The notes below the pieces were generated by a model. It saw nothing but the letters and a program-made list of their open reading frames with translations, ran no database searches and was not told the DNA's origin. Shown piece after piece: positions 9,524 to 16,854 of a stretch of DNA of 64,000 bases (its first letter is position 1; each line of letters starts with the position of its first letter). The translations under genes and the position numbers were made by a program. The DNA is from Acinetobacter chinensis (GTDB lineage: Bacteria; Pseudomonadota; Gammaproteobacteria; Pseudomonadales; Moraxellaceae), in assembly GCF_002165375.2 (NCBI RefSeq), contig NZ_CP032134.1, forward strand, positions 1,612,001 to 1,676,000. Direction: 5' to 3'.

Positions 9524-10006
9524 ATGAAATGGGATGATGTGGGTGACCAGCCGTGTTCGATTGCACGGACACTTTCGGTGATTGGTGACCGCTGGACAAT
9601 GCTGATATTACGCAATGCTTTTATGGGTATTCGACGTTTTGATGATTTTCAGCAGAATCTGGGCGTGACTAGGCATGTACTGTCAGACCGCCTGAAAAGA
9701 CTAGTTGAATATGAAATCCTGGTCAGAACACCATATATGGACAGACAGGAAAGATTTGAATATCGCCTGAGTGAAAAAGGACTTGAGCTGTATCCGGTAT
9801 TACTGGGGATGGCAGCCTGGGGGGATAAATGGATGGATGAAGGAAAGGGTCGACCTGTCGATTTCATCCATAAAAGTTGTAATCATTCATTCAGCCCGGT
9901 GGTTGTCTGTTCAGAATGTGGTGAACCTGTTCACGCAAGACAGGTTAAACCCGTATTTACTCAGGTGTATCATCAGTTCGTAGCGAGCCATGATAAACAG
10001 GCGTGA
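9524..10006 (+). CDS. HxlR-family winged-helix transcriptional regulator
   Basis: 160 residues. The HxlR winged helix is at residues 10-105: CSIARTLSVIGDRWTMLIL, the recognition region FQQNLGVTRHVLSDRLKRL, then the wing and KGLELYPVLLGMAAWGD. The conserved N-terminal cysteine that senses electrophiles in many HxlR proteins is present. An unusual C-terminal extension contains a CSECG and a further Cys/His pair that could bind zinc. Target unknown. Confidence 0.9.
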   Translation: MKWDDVGDQPCSIARTLSVIGDRWTMLILRNAFMGIRRFDDFQQNLGVTRHVLSDRLKRLVEYEILVRTPYMDRQERFEYRLSEKGLELYPVLLGMAAWGDKWMDEGKGRPVDFIHKSCNHSFSPVVVCSECGEPVHARQVKPVFTQVYHQFVASHDKQA

Positions 10007-10023
10007 ACAGCATGATCATGTTT

Positions 10024-10335
10024 CTATAAGCAGTTTGCAGGCTTAGGAATTCCAGCAAGTCTGCTTAAATGCCGTGCAACAAGTCCGGTGTTGAAGCGTT
10101 CCTGTAAAACTGCATTATCAATCTCAGGACCAATTGTTTTCATGAGAAATTTAATCAGAGGGCGGGTCGCAGGTGAATGTCCAAACTGTTGATAGAACTG
10201 TCGTACAGCCATCAGAATTTCGATATGCCATTCACTGAGTTCAAGATTCAGACTGTCAGCCAGTTCCTGAGCGACTGTCTTATCCCAGACGGTATGATCA
10301 ATCAGATGACCATCCTGATCGAGTTCTAATTTCAT
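10024..10335 (-). CDS. tusE: TusE/DsrC-family sulfurtransferase
   Basis: 103 residues. TusE accepts persulfide from TusBCD and passes it to MnmA for 2-thiouridine at tRNA position 34. The C-terminal arm AGIPKPANCL with the penultimate conserved cysteine is diagnostic of DsrC/TusE. Last gene of a minus-strand tusD-tusC-tusB-tusE operon. Confidence 0.93.
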   Translation of the reverse strand: MKLELDQDGHLIDHTVWDKTVAQELADSLNLELSEWHIEILMAVRQFYQQFGHSPATRPLIKFLMKTIGPEIDNAVLQERFNTGLVARHLSRLAGIPKPANCL

Positions 10336-10344
10336 AAAAAACCT

Positions 10345-10629
10345 TTATTTAAGTGTAATGCACTGTTTGTACTGAAGACACAGATCAGCAAATTCAGAAT
10401 AATTTAAAATATTAAGATCAGTTGTCTGACGGTCACAGAAGATTTCTGCATCATTTTCCAGAATGTAAATTTTTTTGAGCTGTTTCAGAACCGCTTGGTC
10501 TGAGAAAAGTATAGCTTCGCCCATCAGTACAACACTGTCGTCTGATGTATAAAGTTGCAGGACTTTATTCAGCATATTCGCTGTGTTGCTATAATCAGAC
10601 TGAATCAGGTACAGAACTGGAGATGTCAT
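10345..10629 (-). CDS. tusB: TusB/DsrH-like subunit of the tRNA 2-thiolation sulfur relay
   Basis: 94 residues from ATG 10629 (MTSPVLYLIQS). Short Rossmann-like DsrEFH fold protein; similarity is weak, and the assignment rests on size, the N-terminal strand and its place between tusC and tusE. The longer start at 10653 would overlap tusC. TusB forms a hexamer with TusC and TusD that relays sulfur from TusA. Confidence 0.72.
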   Translation of the reverse strand: MTSPVLYLIQSDYSNTANMLNKVLQLYTSDDSVVLMGEAILFSDQAVLKQLKKIYILENDAEIFCDRQTTDLNILNYSEFADLCLQYKQCITLK

Positions 10630-10646
10630 TAAAGTTTCCTGAAAAA

Positions 10647-11006
10647 TTACCAATAAAGGACATGATCAAACTGTTGAATAAAATCATGATTAAATTCGAT
10701 AAATTCAATTTCCTGCTGACTCTGGCTGACAAAGGGTGAAAGTCTGTCTTTGCTTTCAATATAGACAGGTGTAAGGTCATAAAATTCGAAGCTTTCCACC
10801 ATTCCAGAGGCAACTTTAAAGGCGTGCTGAAGTGAGTTGAACTCCAGGTCTGTTCTGAGCAGGCTGAGCGCAGCATCCTGTAACAGAATCTTTACCTGGC
10901 TGCCAAAGGTTGCCAGTACCATTGCAGCAGACAGGCTTTCATGTACCTGAAGACTGTTCAGATTTGAATGGGTCAGAATAACAAGAACAGATTTCACACA
11001 ATTCAC
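10647..11006 (-). CDS. tusC: TusC/DsrF-like subunit of the sulfur relay
   Basis: 119 residues of DsrE/F fold: N-terminal strand SVLVILTHSNLNSLQVHESL and central hydrophobic strand QVKILLQDAAL. Situated between tusD and tusB, as in other gammaproteobacterial tus operons. No catalytic cysteine is expected in this subunit. Part of the TusBCD hexamer. Confidence 0.8.
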   Translation of the reverse strand: MNCVKSVLVILTHSNLNSLQVHESLSAAMVLATFGSQVKILLQDAALSLLRTDLEFNSLQHAFKVASGMVESFEFYDLTPVYIESKDRLSPFVSQSQQEIEFIEFNHDFIQQFDHVLYW

Positions 11007-11041
11007 CTTTGAAAAACAACATATTTCATAAAAGAGACGGC

Positions 11042-11410
11042 TTAGAATTGAATCAGTCGCTGTGCAGATTCGACAGCATCAGCAAGTTCACCCAGTCCAG
11101 TTAACTCAAAACCCAGGCTTAAATTGTGCAGACTGAGTTGATGGCGTTGTGCATTTTCAGCATCTGTTATTCCTCTGCTGAGCGCAGCACTGACACACAC
11201 CGGCAGGTGGATATCCAGTTTCAGCCATTCAGCTGTCAGATTTCGCTGGTCATCAGGCACCCAGTTCAGACTGTTGGCAACATGGACACCATCCTGATAA
11301 AAGAAGACTCTGAATTCTTCATTTTTTTCTTTGAGTGACTGTGCAAGACCAAGCGCATGCCAGGCATGAATGGAAGTAGGAGCAGCTGTAATCAGTAATA
11401 AAGTACTCAT
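11042..11410 (-). CDS. tusD: TusD/DsrE-like sulfurtransferase subunit
   Basis: 122 residues; N-terminus STLLLITAAPTSIHAWHALG, then FRVFFYQDGVHVANSLN and a conserved cysteine region LPVCVSAALSRGI that should hold the active-site cysteine carrying the persulfide. First gene of the tus operon and the last chromosome-type gene before the prophage integrase. Confidence 0.85.
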   Translation of the reverse strand: MSTLLLITAAPTSIHAWHALGLAQSLKEKNEEFRVFFYQDGVHVANSLNWVPDDQRNLTAEWLKLDIHLPVCVSAALSRGITDAENAQRHQLSLHNLSLGFELTGLGELADAVESAQRLIQF

Positions 11411-11687
11411 TGAATTTCACACAAAAGAGTGTCACTTTTACAGTGACGACAAGACTTTGATAAGAAGAGACAGTATACAATGATTTTAGGTGACAATTTA
11501 CTACCTTAAGATTTATTTAATAAATATTTTAAAAAATAAACCAGTAAAAACAATGTATTATAAATAAAAATAAATCCAGGTTGAAAAAATCATGCTTTAA
11601 AACTGGTGCATAATTGAGCGCATTTTGTACTTTTTTTCTAAATTTAAGTTAAAATAAAAGCAAATCTGCACCAGATCTACACCAGAA
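11411..11687. other. Intergenic region with probable integrase arm sites (left end of prophage)
   Basis: No gene. Holds the tus promoter side and the start of the prophage. CTGGTGCA (11603-11610), its inverse TGCACCAG (11667-11674) and TACACCAG (11678-11685) repeat immediately before the integrase ATG and look like integrase arm or autoregulatory sites. The attL core should lie here, but no matching right-hand copy was found. Confidence 0.5.
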
Positions 11688-12707
11688 ATGAAGCTACCAA
11701 AAGCAATTCAACGCGGGTCCAGTTGGCGGATCACAGTCACGTTTCAGAACAGACGTTACTCAGCTACAAGAGATACACCAAAAGAATGTGAGCACTGGGC
11801 ATCACTGAAACTTCTGGAACTGAAAACCGGTAAGGCAGATCTGGATAACGGTATCAAACCGGCATACCCATTCAGTCAACTCTGTGAGAAATACTATCAG
11901 GAACATGGTAGACATATGCGGTCCGCTCGGACAATTATACTCAAAATAAAAAACCTTGAGCGGATTGCACCAAATATTGCTGAAAAATCTATCTATGATT
12001 TTAAACCTGCAGATATTGTGGAGTGGAGAAATAACCGAAAAAAAGTAGTTAAGGTTGCTACAGTCAGAAATGAGCATGCAATTTATTCAGCTATTTTTAC
12101 CTATGCAATGAAAGAACTCTTTTTAATTGAGTCGAATGTCTGGCATTCAGTTCAGATGCCTGGTAAGGAAAAATCAAGAAATCAGAGAATCACACTGGAA
12201 GATCAGCAGATATTGCTTAAAGCTCTTGAGTGGAATGGTGATACTACACCGGTTAAGTCAAAGCATTACGTTGCCTGGGCATTTCTGTTTGCGATTGAAA
12301 CGGCAATGCGGCAGGGTGAAATCCTGGCGATGAGAAAGGCTGACTTAAGAGAGGGCTTTATTTATTTGCCTATGACTAAGAATGGTGAGTCTAGGAGCGT
12401 ACCATTATCCAGAGAGGCAAAACGGTTACTTTCATTGTTACCGGCTGATGCGGATGAACTTGTTCCACTGAGTAAGGATATCTGCTGTACAACCTGGGTA
12501 AGAGCAAAAAAGAGAGCAGGTCTGAAACATATTAACTTTCATGATTCGAGGCATGAAGCTATCACAAGAATGGTCAGGATCCGAAAGCTGCCTGTAGAGG
12601 TTCTGGCGAAAATTACCGGACACAAGACAATAGGGATATTGATTAATACTTACTATAATCCGGATGCACAGGATCTGGTTGAGATGTTCAATGACAGCGA
12701 GAGTTAA
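11688..12707 (+). CDS. int: Phage tyrosine recombinase (integrase)
   Basis: 339 residues. N-terminal arm-binding and core-binding SAM-like regions to about residue 160, then the catalytic domain: arginine in ETAMRQGEIL, HxxR in NFHDSRHEAITR, histidine of ITGHKTIG and tyrosine nucleophile in INTYYNPDA. Integrates and excises the prophage. It lies at the left edge, transcribed inwards, and converges on a small DNA-binding protein gene with a 4-bp overlap. Confidence 0.95.
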   Translation: MKLPKAIQRGSSWRITVTFQNRRYSATRDTPKECEHWASLKLLELKTGKADLDNGIKPAYPFSQLCEKYYQEHGRHMRSARTIILKIKNLERIAPNIAEKSIYDFKPADIVEWRNNRKKVVKVATVRNEHAIYSAIFTYAMKELFLIESNVWHSVQMPGKEKSRNQRITLEDQQILLKALEWNGDTTPVKSKHYVAWAFLFAIETAMRQGEILAMRKADLREGFIYLPMTKNGESRSVPLSREAKRLLSLLPADADELVPLSKDICCTTWVRAKKRAGLKHINFHDSRHEAITRMVRIRKLPVEVLAKITGHKTIGILINTYYNPDAQDLVEMFNDSES

Positions 12708-12991
12708 TTAACTCTCGGTCTGCCTCTTTTGCTTTTTGCTGTCAGTAATTCATGCGCCCGACGTGGGTCATATAGAGCTTTCCCTTGAGTACCCTGATTT
12801 ATACTGGAAAGCTTATCCCGAATGGTTGCAGCGCAAAGATCATATTTTTCAGCCAACTTTGAAGCCGAAACAAGTTCAACCTCAATTTCTTTTAATTCTT
12901 TAACAATCCCGCCACCGATATTTTGGCCAAGTACAACATGTGGTGGTGCACTGGATTCAACTACAATCACGTATTTCTGTAATGCTCCCAT
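12704..12991 (-). CDS. Small DNA-binding protein with AT-hook-like tail
   Basis: 95 residues. The middle (SASKLAEKYDLCAATIRDKL) reads as a helix-turn-helix and the C-terminus KSKRGRPRVN is an AT-hook-like minor-groove motif. Position beside the integrase and at the end of the minus-strand early operon would suit an excisionase or recombination directionality factor; this is inference. RBS GGAGGATT lies directly before the ATG. Confidence 0.65.
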   Translation of the reverse strand: MGALQKYVIVVESSAPPHVVLGQNIGGGIVKELKEIEVELVSASKLAEKYDLCAATIRDKLSSINQGTQGKALYDPRRAHELLTAKSKRGRPRVN

Positions 12992-12992
12992 T

Positions 12993-13061
12993 TCAATCCT
13001 CCAGTCTCATGTGGTCTGTTTTTTCATGGAGCCTTTTTAATTCTGTGATGGAATTCATCAT
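12993..13061 (-). CDS. Possible 22-residue micro-ORF
   Basis: Starts at ATG 13061, overlapping the upstream stop in the form ATGA, and ends one base before the next start. Encodes a short charged peptide (MMNSITELKRLHEKTD...). Its last codons carry the GGAGG site of the next gene, so its translation could serve only to couple expression. Weakly supported. Confidence 0.3.
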   Translation of the reverse strand: MMNSITELKRLHEKTDHMRLED

Positions 13062-13201
13062 GATCTCCAGGTGGCTTCTTTGAATTTTGCATCAGTGATC
13101 AGATGTTCAACTTCACTTGCATTTACGTTATGAAAAATATGATCCATCTTTATCCCGAACACATGAAGTGTCCGGGTAATGGTTGAGTATGTGAATTTCA
13201 T
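13058..13201 (-). CDS. Small phage protein (47 residues)
   Basis: Reads MKFTYSTITRTLHVFGIKMD... to KEATWRS. Its ATG overlaps the stop of the upstream gene (ATGA at 13198-13201), and its stop overlaps the next possible start, so it fits a tightly coupled early operon. No family recognised. Confidence 0.5.
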   Translation of the reverse strand: MKFTYSTITRTLHVFGIKMDHIFHNVNASEVEHLITDAKFKEATWRS

Positions 13202-13482
13202 GAAATCACCTCAGTCGCTGTCTGAAATGCTGCAGTGGATTCAATTCCATTGGCCATTTCATTAATCATCCTGATTAACAGGTCTGCTGTGGCTTTGGGT
13301 GGTAGCTTACATGAGGACAGGAAGCATCCAATGGCATTTCCGCAGATGCAGAGTGCAAACTGTTCTGCAATGATTGAATGATTCTTGCTGAGTTCGCCGT
13401 GTACAGGGGCAATGATCTTTCTGAAAATCTGCTCAGCAACCTGTTCAGGTGTACCTTCAAATTCAAGTTCAAATGATTTCAT
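13198..13482 (-). CDS. Hypothetical early phage protein
   Basis: 94 residues, acidic, mainly helical. Central region QFALCICGNAIGCFLSSCKLP is unusually cysteine-rich (four cysteines in about 20 residues). No family recognised. Overlaps its upstream neighbour by 4 bp, consistent with translation coupling in the minus-strand early operon. Confidence 0.6.
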   Translation of the reverse strand: MKSFELEFEGTPEQVAEQIFRKIIAPVHGELSKNHSIIAEQFALCICGNAIGCFLSSCKLPPKATADLLIRMINEMANGIESTAAFQTATEVIS

Positions 13483-13721
13483 TTTTCTGCTCCCATACTG
13501 AGCTGATATTTAACGGTCATTGCTGTCTGATGTTCCATTTCATCCGTACAGCCGCGTAAACTGAGCAGGGCAATGCTGAAGAAGCAAACAGCCACAATTG
13601 CACCGGCACAGATGTTTTTCAGTGTGGTGGACAGGATATCTCTCCAGTCCAGTTTTGCTGGTGCAGAGGGTTGCTGATAAAGGATCTGAGTTGTTTGACT
13701 TTTTGGGTGTATTTTTCGCAT
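13479..13721 (-). CDS. Small phage membrane protein
   Basis: 80 residues from ATG 13721 (MRKIHPKSQT). One clear transmembrane helix (NICAGAIVAVCFFSIALLSL) around residues 40-60. The longer start at 13748 would lie inside a hairpin (13742-13778), so the shorter form is preferred. First gene of the minus-strand early operon, downstream of an operator array. Role unknown. Confidence 0.6.
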   Translation of the reverse strand: MRKIHPKSQTTQILYQQPSAPAKLDWRDILSTTLKNICAGAIVAVCFFSIALLSLRGCTDEMEHQTAMTVKYQLSMGAEK

Positions 13722-13741
13722 AATTATCTCGCTGTTAAGGC

Positions 13742-13778
13742 AAAGCACCCATGAGTTCGAAGGCAGGGGTGCTTTTTT
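13742..13778. terminator. Hairpin in the leader of the minus-strand early operon
   Basis: AAGCACCC / GGGGTGCTT with a 15-nt loop and a T run on the plus strand. In plus orientation it is a terminator; in minus orientation it lies in the operon leader between operators and first gene and could act as an attenuator. Confidence 0.55.
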
Positions 13779-13797
13779 ATTGTTTACAAGCTTAATA

Positions 13798-13864
13798 TAA
13801 GAAAACTTATTTTAATGGTCAATACTTTTGTAAGAAAAATTGTTATTATTTTTTAGAAAACTTA
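13798..13864. promoter_or_regulatory. Second CI/Cro-type operator array (early operon)
   Basis: Three sites of the form TAAG-N4-CTTA: TAAGAAAACTTA (13798-13809, perfect), TAAGAAAAATTG (13831-13842, weak right half) and TTAGAAAACTTA (13853-13864). Centres are 33 and 22 bp apart, so all lie on the same DNA face. The same motif forms the array between the repressor and cro genes, so this region should be under CI/Cro control. Confidence 0.7.
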
Positions 13865-13905
13865 TTACATGCTTTAATATCGTGGAGGTTTCTTGAAAAA
13901 TCAGG

Positions 13906-14316
13906 ATGGGTCTTACAATGAATGTAAAGTGGCAGTCTTCAGAAAACTATGTGAACAAAGAATTTCTCGATAGAGAGGGAACTACAAAACTTATTAAGAC
14001 TGTAGAGGTCGGCTATAAGGCTGTCAGCATTGGTACAGGCAGGAATAAAGATGGTGGTATAGAAATTAAAGGTTTTTCCTTTTTCTGTGATGATCTTATA
14101 GTTTATGCAGAAATGCCTCAGGATGAATTTATATTGGGTTTAAATAAACATACATATTTAGAATTTAAGCGTGTGGTAAGTGAGCGGAATGAACCTTTTA
14201 AAGACCGATTCCGATTGATTGGAGTGCGTTCGGTAGATTCTCTAGACCAGCATCAAGTAATTTTGTTGCAAGGTGTGTTATTAGATCAGACGGTAAATTA
14301 TTTATCTCTGAAATAA
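13906..14316 (+). CDS. Hypothetical phage protein near the immunity region
   Basis: 136 residues (or 133 from the second Met). Mixed alpha/beta composition, no recognised motif. Lies on the plus strand opposite the other pre-repressor genes and shares the operator-containing intergenic region, so it may be repressor-controlled. Its 3' end overlaps the convergent minus-strand gene by about 119 bp, which is unusual; both frames look protein-like. Confidence 0.5.
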   Translation: MGLTMNVKWQSSENYVNKEFLDREGTTKLIKTVEVGYKAVSIGTGRNKDGGIEIKGFSFFCDDLIVYAEMPQDEFILGLNKHTYLEFKRVVSERNEPFKDRFRLIGVRSVDSLDQHQVILLQGVLLDQTVNYLSLK

Positions 14317-14680
14317 CAGAGCTCTTTTGATCTACTGTTAAGTTTGATGCCTCAACCTTGGAAATAAGCAGTGCTTTGAATTGCTCTTCATCAATTTTTA
14401 TAAAAACAGTGTTGAGTTTTTTGTTAAGTTCGCATGTCAATCCACCATTTTTTTCAAGATAGTCAAAACCTTTTGCTGTTAATTCGGCATATCCAAAGAT
14501 ATCATCTAAATTTGTACAGTCCCTGATGATTAATCCATGTGTTATTAAATACTGTACGTTATATTTAATTTGATCTTCACTGAACTGTTCTGTTAAATCG
14601 TCAAGATACAGTGATGAGCCATTTGATTGTTCATCACGGGTTAGCCTTAGTATTTTTATGAAAATTTCTTTGGTAATCAA
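14198..14680 (-). CDS. DUF2513-like protein of the phage immunity region
   Basis: 160 residues. The N-terminal part (MITKEIFIKILRLTRDEQSNG ... YNVQYLITHGLII) resembles DUF2513 winged-helix-like proteins found beside phage repressors: a helical segment, then VQYLITHGLI and an AELTAKGFDYLE motif typical of that family. The C-terminal half is coiled-coil-like. Located directly downstream of the CI gene, so probably expressed in the lysogen. Function unknown. Confidence 0.6.
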   Translation of the reverse strand: MITKEIFIKILRLTRDEQSNGSSLYLDDLTEQFSEDQIKYNVQYLITHGLIIRDCTNLDDIFGYAELTAKGFDYLEKNGGLTCELNKKLNTVFIKIDEEQFKALLISKVEASNLTVDQKSSVISEINNLPSDLITHLATKLLDAGLENLPNALQSIGIGL

Positions 14681-14764
14681 TTCTTATCTCCGCTGATCTG
14701 TTTTTAAGGGGTGGAAAGTTTTTTTATAAATAATAAATTTTAACCTGAACTGGCTGGGATATTT

Positions 14765-15442
14765 TTAACTCTTTCGGACTCGCTTTGATCGTGAACCACC
14801 TAATGGCCTAAAAGCATCAATCACAAGCCCTACGAGTTCCATGCCATCTTCAAATTCAATGATATTTGGTTGGAAGTTAGGATTAAGTGCCTGCAGATAT
14901 CGACGATCATCACTTTCAATTACTAATTTCTTAAAAGTCGCATCTGCATTATTTCTTACAACAATAAGGTCGCCTGAAAGTAAATCAGAAACACTAAAAT
15001 TAGGGTTTATTAAGATGTAGTCACCTTCAATGTATGTTGGATAATTACTGACACCCATCACTTTTAAATAAAAACAATCTTCAGGATCATCTGAGCTTAA
15101 AGGTGGCAACCATTCAGCTACTTCTACTGGATTTATTTCCTCAACCGAGGTCATTGAGCCAGCCTGAACCCATGACAGTACAGGCAATAGTCGTTTGGTT
15201 ACAGGAGCTACATTTGACGAAGTACCAGGCGAGTCACCTTTACCTGTCAAAATATATTCAGTTGAAACATCAAACTCATTTGCCATTGCCTCAAGTGACG
15301 CAGCTTTAGGTAAGTAGCTGTCTTTCTCCCACTCTGTTACGGCAGGCGAACTTACTCCTGCAATCTTTGCTAATTGCGCTTGAGTTAATTTTTTCGAACG
15401 TCTAAGCGCACGGATGCGCTGACCAATAGTTTTGTTTTCCAT
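14765..15442 (-). CDS. cI: CI-type phage repressor (XRE helix-turn-helix plus S24 peptidase domain)
   Basis: 225 residues. N-terminal HTH_3 domain (IGQRIRALRRSKKLTQAQLA, VSSPAVTEWEKDSYLP) and C-terminal LexA-like S24 domain with the serine region LKVMGVSNYPTYIEGDYILI and lysine in ATFKKLVIES. The S24 fold drives dimerisation and RecA-stimulated self-cleavage, so DNA damage should induce the prophage. The cleavage dipeptide should lie near PVLSWVQAGSM, where an Ala-Gly pair is visible. The ATG abuts the first operator, implying autoregulation. Confidence 0.92.
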   Translation of the reverse strand: MENKTIGQRIRALRRSKKLTQAQLAKIAGVSSPAVTEWEKDSYLPKAASLEAMANEFDVSTEYILTGKGDSPGTSSNVAPVTKRLLPVLSWVQAGSMTSVEEINPVEVAEWLPPLSSDDPEDCFYLKVMGVSNYPTYIEGDYILINPNFSVSDLLSGDLIVVRNNADATFKKLVIESDDRRYLQALNPNFQPNIIEFEDGMELVGLVIDAFRPLGGSRSKRVRKS

Positions 15443-15443
15443 A

Positions 15444-15502
15444 TAAGTTATCTTACATATTGCTTTTATAAGATTTCTTTGATTAAATACTAAGAAATCT
15501 TA
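15444..15502. promoter_or_regulatory. CI/Cro operator array between repressor and cro
   Basis: Three palindromic sites: TAAGTTATCTTA (15444-15455), TAAGATTTCTTT (15469-15480) and TAAGAAATCTTA (15491-15502), centres 25 and 22 bp apart. They fill the divergent promoter region between cI (minus) and cro (plus), the arrangement of lambda OR. Confidence 0.85.
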
Positions 15503-15517
15503 TTAATAGGTGGTGAA

Positions 15518-15697
15518 ATGACCAAACAAGAGGCCTTTAAGTTGCTCAAGGTCAATGGTGTTGGACTGGCTAATCTTTTGGGAATAGAGCCATCAGCAGT
15601 TTACCAATGGCCTGAAAATAAAATTCCTTTAGCGCGTGAATATCAAATTCGTGATTTGGCGAATGGTAAGGAACCAATTAAGCATCAAGCCACTTAA
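15518..15697 (+). CDS. cro: Cro-like repressor
   Basis: 59 residues, divergent from cI. Reads MTKQEAFKLLKVNGVGLANL then LGIEPSAVYQWPENKIPLAR: a Cro/YdaS-type helix-turn-helix in which VGLANLLGIEPSAVYQW is the HTH. RBS TAGGTGG lies 5 nt upstream. The gene is short and would be missed by length-filtered gene finding. Expected to repress cI through the shared operators and start the lytic cascade. Confidence 0.85.
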   Translation: MTKQEAFKLLKVNGVGLANLLGIEPSAVYQWPENKIPLAREYQIRDLANGKEPIKHQAT

Positions 15698-15755
15698 ACG
15701 AATTATTGAACTTTCAGAAAACAAAATAAACGTGAAAAACTTCAAGGATTCACAC

Positions 15756-16256
15756 ATGACAGAGAAAACAATAAGTAAAGAGGCTCAGAACGGTCTGTTT
15801 CAAATGATCCGAAATACAGACGGGATCTCAACTTCTGATATTGCACAGGTTGTTGGTGATGTTCAGAACACCATCAGCAACTATGCAAACGTGAATATGC
15901 CGAATCATCTGCCGAGCTTAAGAAAGTTTGAGCAGATTCTTTATTACACCCGCAATCCCGCCGTGCTGAAAGTATGGGCGCATGAAATCGGATACATGCT
16001 TATTCCTTCAGAGCATACGCTATGTAACGCACGTCAGATTGGGGTGATTGAATCATTGCTGAACTTCAATGTCGGAAGTGGTCAGGTCAATCAGCACGTG
16101 CTTGATGCCTGGGCTGACGGGGTGATTACACCATCTGAACTGGCTGATACAGCCAATACTTTAGAAAAGCTTGAAGAAGATCTTCGGAGCCTAAGAAAGT
16201 CACTTGAGACTCAGGCTGCTAACTATCTAACGGCAATTAAAAAAGAAAAAGCCTGA
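15756..16256 (+). CDS. CII-like phage regulatory protein (CP76 type)
   Basis: 166 residues from ATG 15756, which has AAGGATT upstream; the longer ORF from 15636 overlaps cro and is unlikely. The N-terminal half contains a helix-turn-helix (GISTSDIAQVVGDVQNTISN) and the C-terminal half is helical with a coiled coil (TLEKLEEDLRSLRKSLE), as in CII/CP76 proteins. Follows cro, as CII does in lambda, and is closed by a terminator. Confidence 0.68.
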   Translation: MTEKTISKEAQNGLFQMIRNTDGISTSDIAQVVGDVQNTISNYANVNMPNHLPSLRKFEQILYYTRNPAVLKVWAHEIGYMLIPSEHTLCNARQIGVIESLLNFNVGSGQVNQHVLDAWADGVITPSELADTANTLEKLEEDLRSLRKSLETQAANYLTAIKKEKA

Positions 16257-16278
16257 TCTCGGCAATCAGGCTTTTAGT
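16248..16278 (+). terminator. Intrinsic terminator after the CII-like gene
   Basis: AAAGCCTGAT / ATCAGGCTTT stem with a 7-nt loop and T-rich tail; the stem begins inside the last codons of the gene. Confidence 0.8.
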
Positions 16279-16303
16279 AATTCAAAACTTAGGAGCATTG
16301 AAT

Positions 16304-16561
16304 ATGGAATCAACTGTAGCACAACAAAATAGTAAAGACAATCAACAGGATTTTATCGTCGGTGATGTTGTTGTTTATAAAAAACCACATATGACATCTG
16401 AGCTACGGACTGTAGTTGGTGTATTTGGTGAACGAGTAATGATCGCTGATCAGGAGAACCGTTTCAGTGAAGGCGTGAATATTCGCACAGCAACAGTTGC
16501 TGAATTAAATGCAAAACGTCGCTTAACCAAGGTTGAACAAGCTTTAGCGGAGGTTACATGA
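16304..16561 (+). CDS. Hypothetical phage protein
   Basis: 85 residues from MESTVAQQNS (an ATG at 16298 is also possible); TTAGGAG precedes the start. The segment DFIVGDVVVYKKP...LRTVVGVFGERVMIADQENRF looks like a small beta-barrel. No family recognised. Its stop overlaps the next ATG (ATGA), marking the start of the replication operon. Confidence 0.6.
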   Translation: MESTVAQQNSKDNQQDFIVGDVVVYKKPHMTSELRTVVGVFGERVMIADQENRFSEGVNIRTATVAELNAKRRLTKVEQALAEVT

Positions 16562-16854
16562 ACAGTCATTTTCGAAAACAGGCTGATCATCGTCATCAGG
16601 CACAGATTCAGTCTTTCTATGAGCCGACATTAAGGTTGCTCATTGAGGTTTATGAACGTAAAAAGAGCAATCTTAGAAGCAAAGGCTATGACGAGAAGAA
16701 TGCGGCAGTGACTCGGATTGAACTGTCTCAGAAGATTGCCTCCAGATTGAAGATAACGATCTGGTTGGCAGAACAGGTAATCACCAGTCTGATCAGAGCT
16801 GACAGAGTTATTTCATTTGGTGGGTATGTGAAACCAAAAGGAGAGAAGCCATGA
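16558..16854 (+). CDS. Hypothetical phage protein, replication operon
   Basis: 98 residues, strongly basic and helical. The C-terminal part (ELSQKIASRLKITIWLAEQVITSLIRADRVISFGG) resembles a winged helix, so it may bind DNA. Overlaps both neighbours by 4 bp in an ATGA arrangement. Function unknown. Confidence 0.6.
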   Translation: MNSHFRKQADHRHQAQIQSFYEPTLRLLIEVYERKKSNLRSKGYDEKNAAVTRIELSQKIASRLKITIWLAEQVITSLIRADRVISFGGYVKPKGEKP

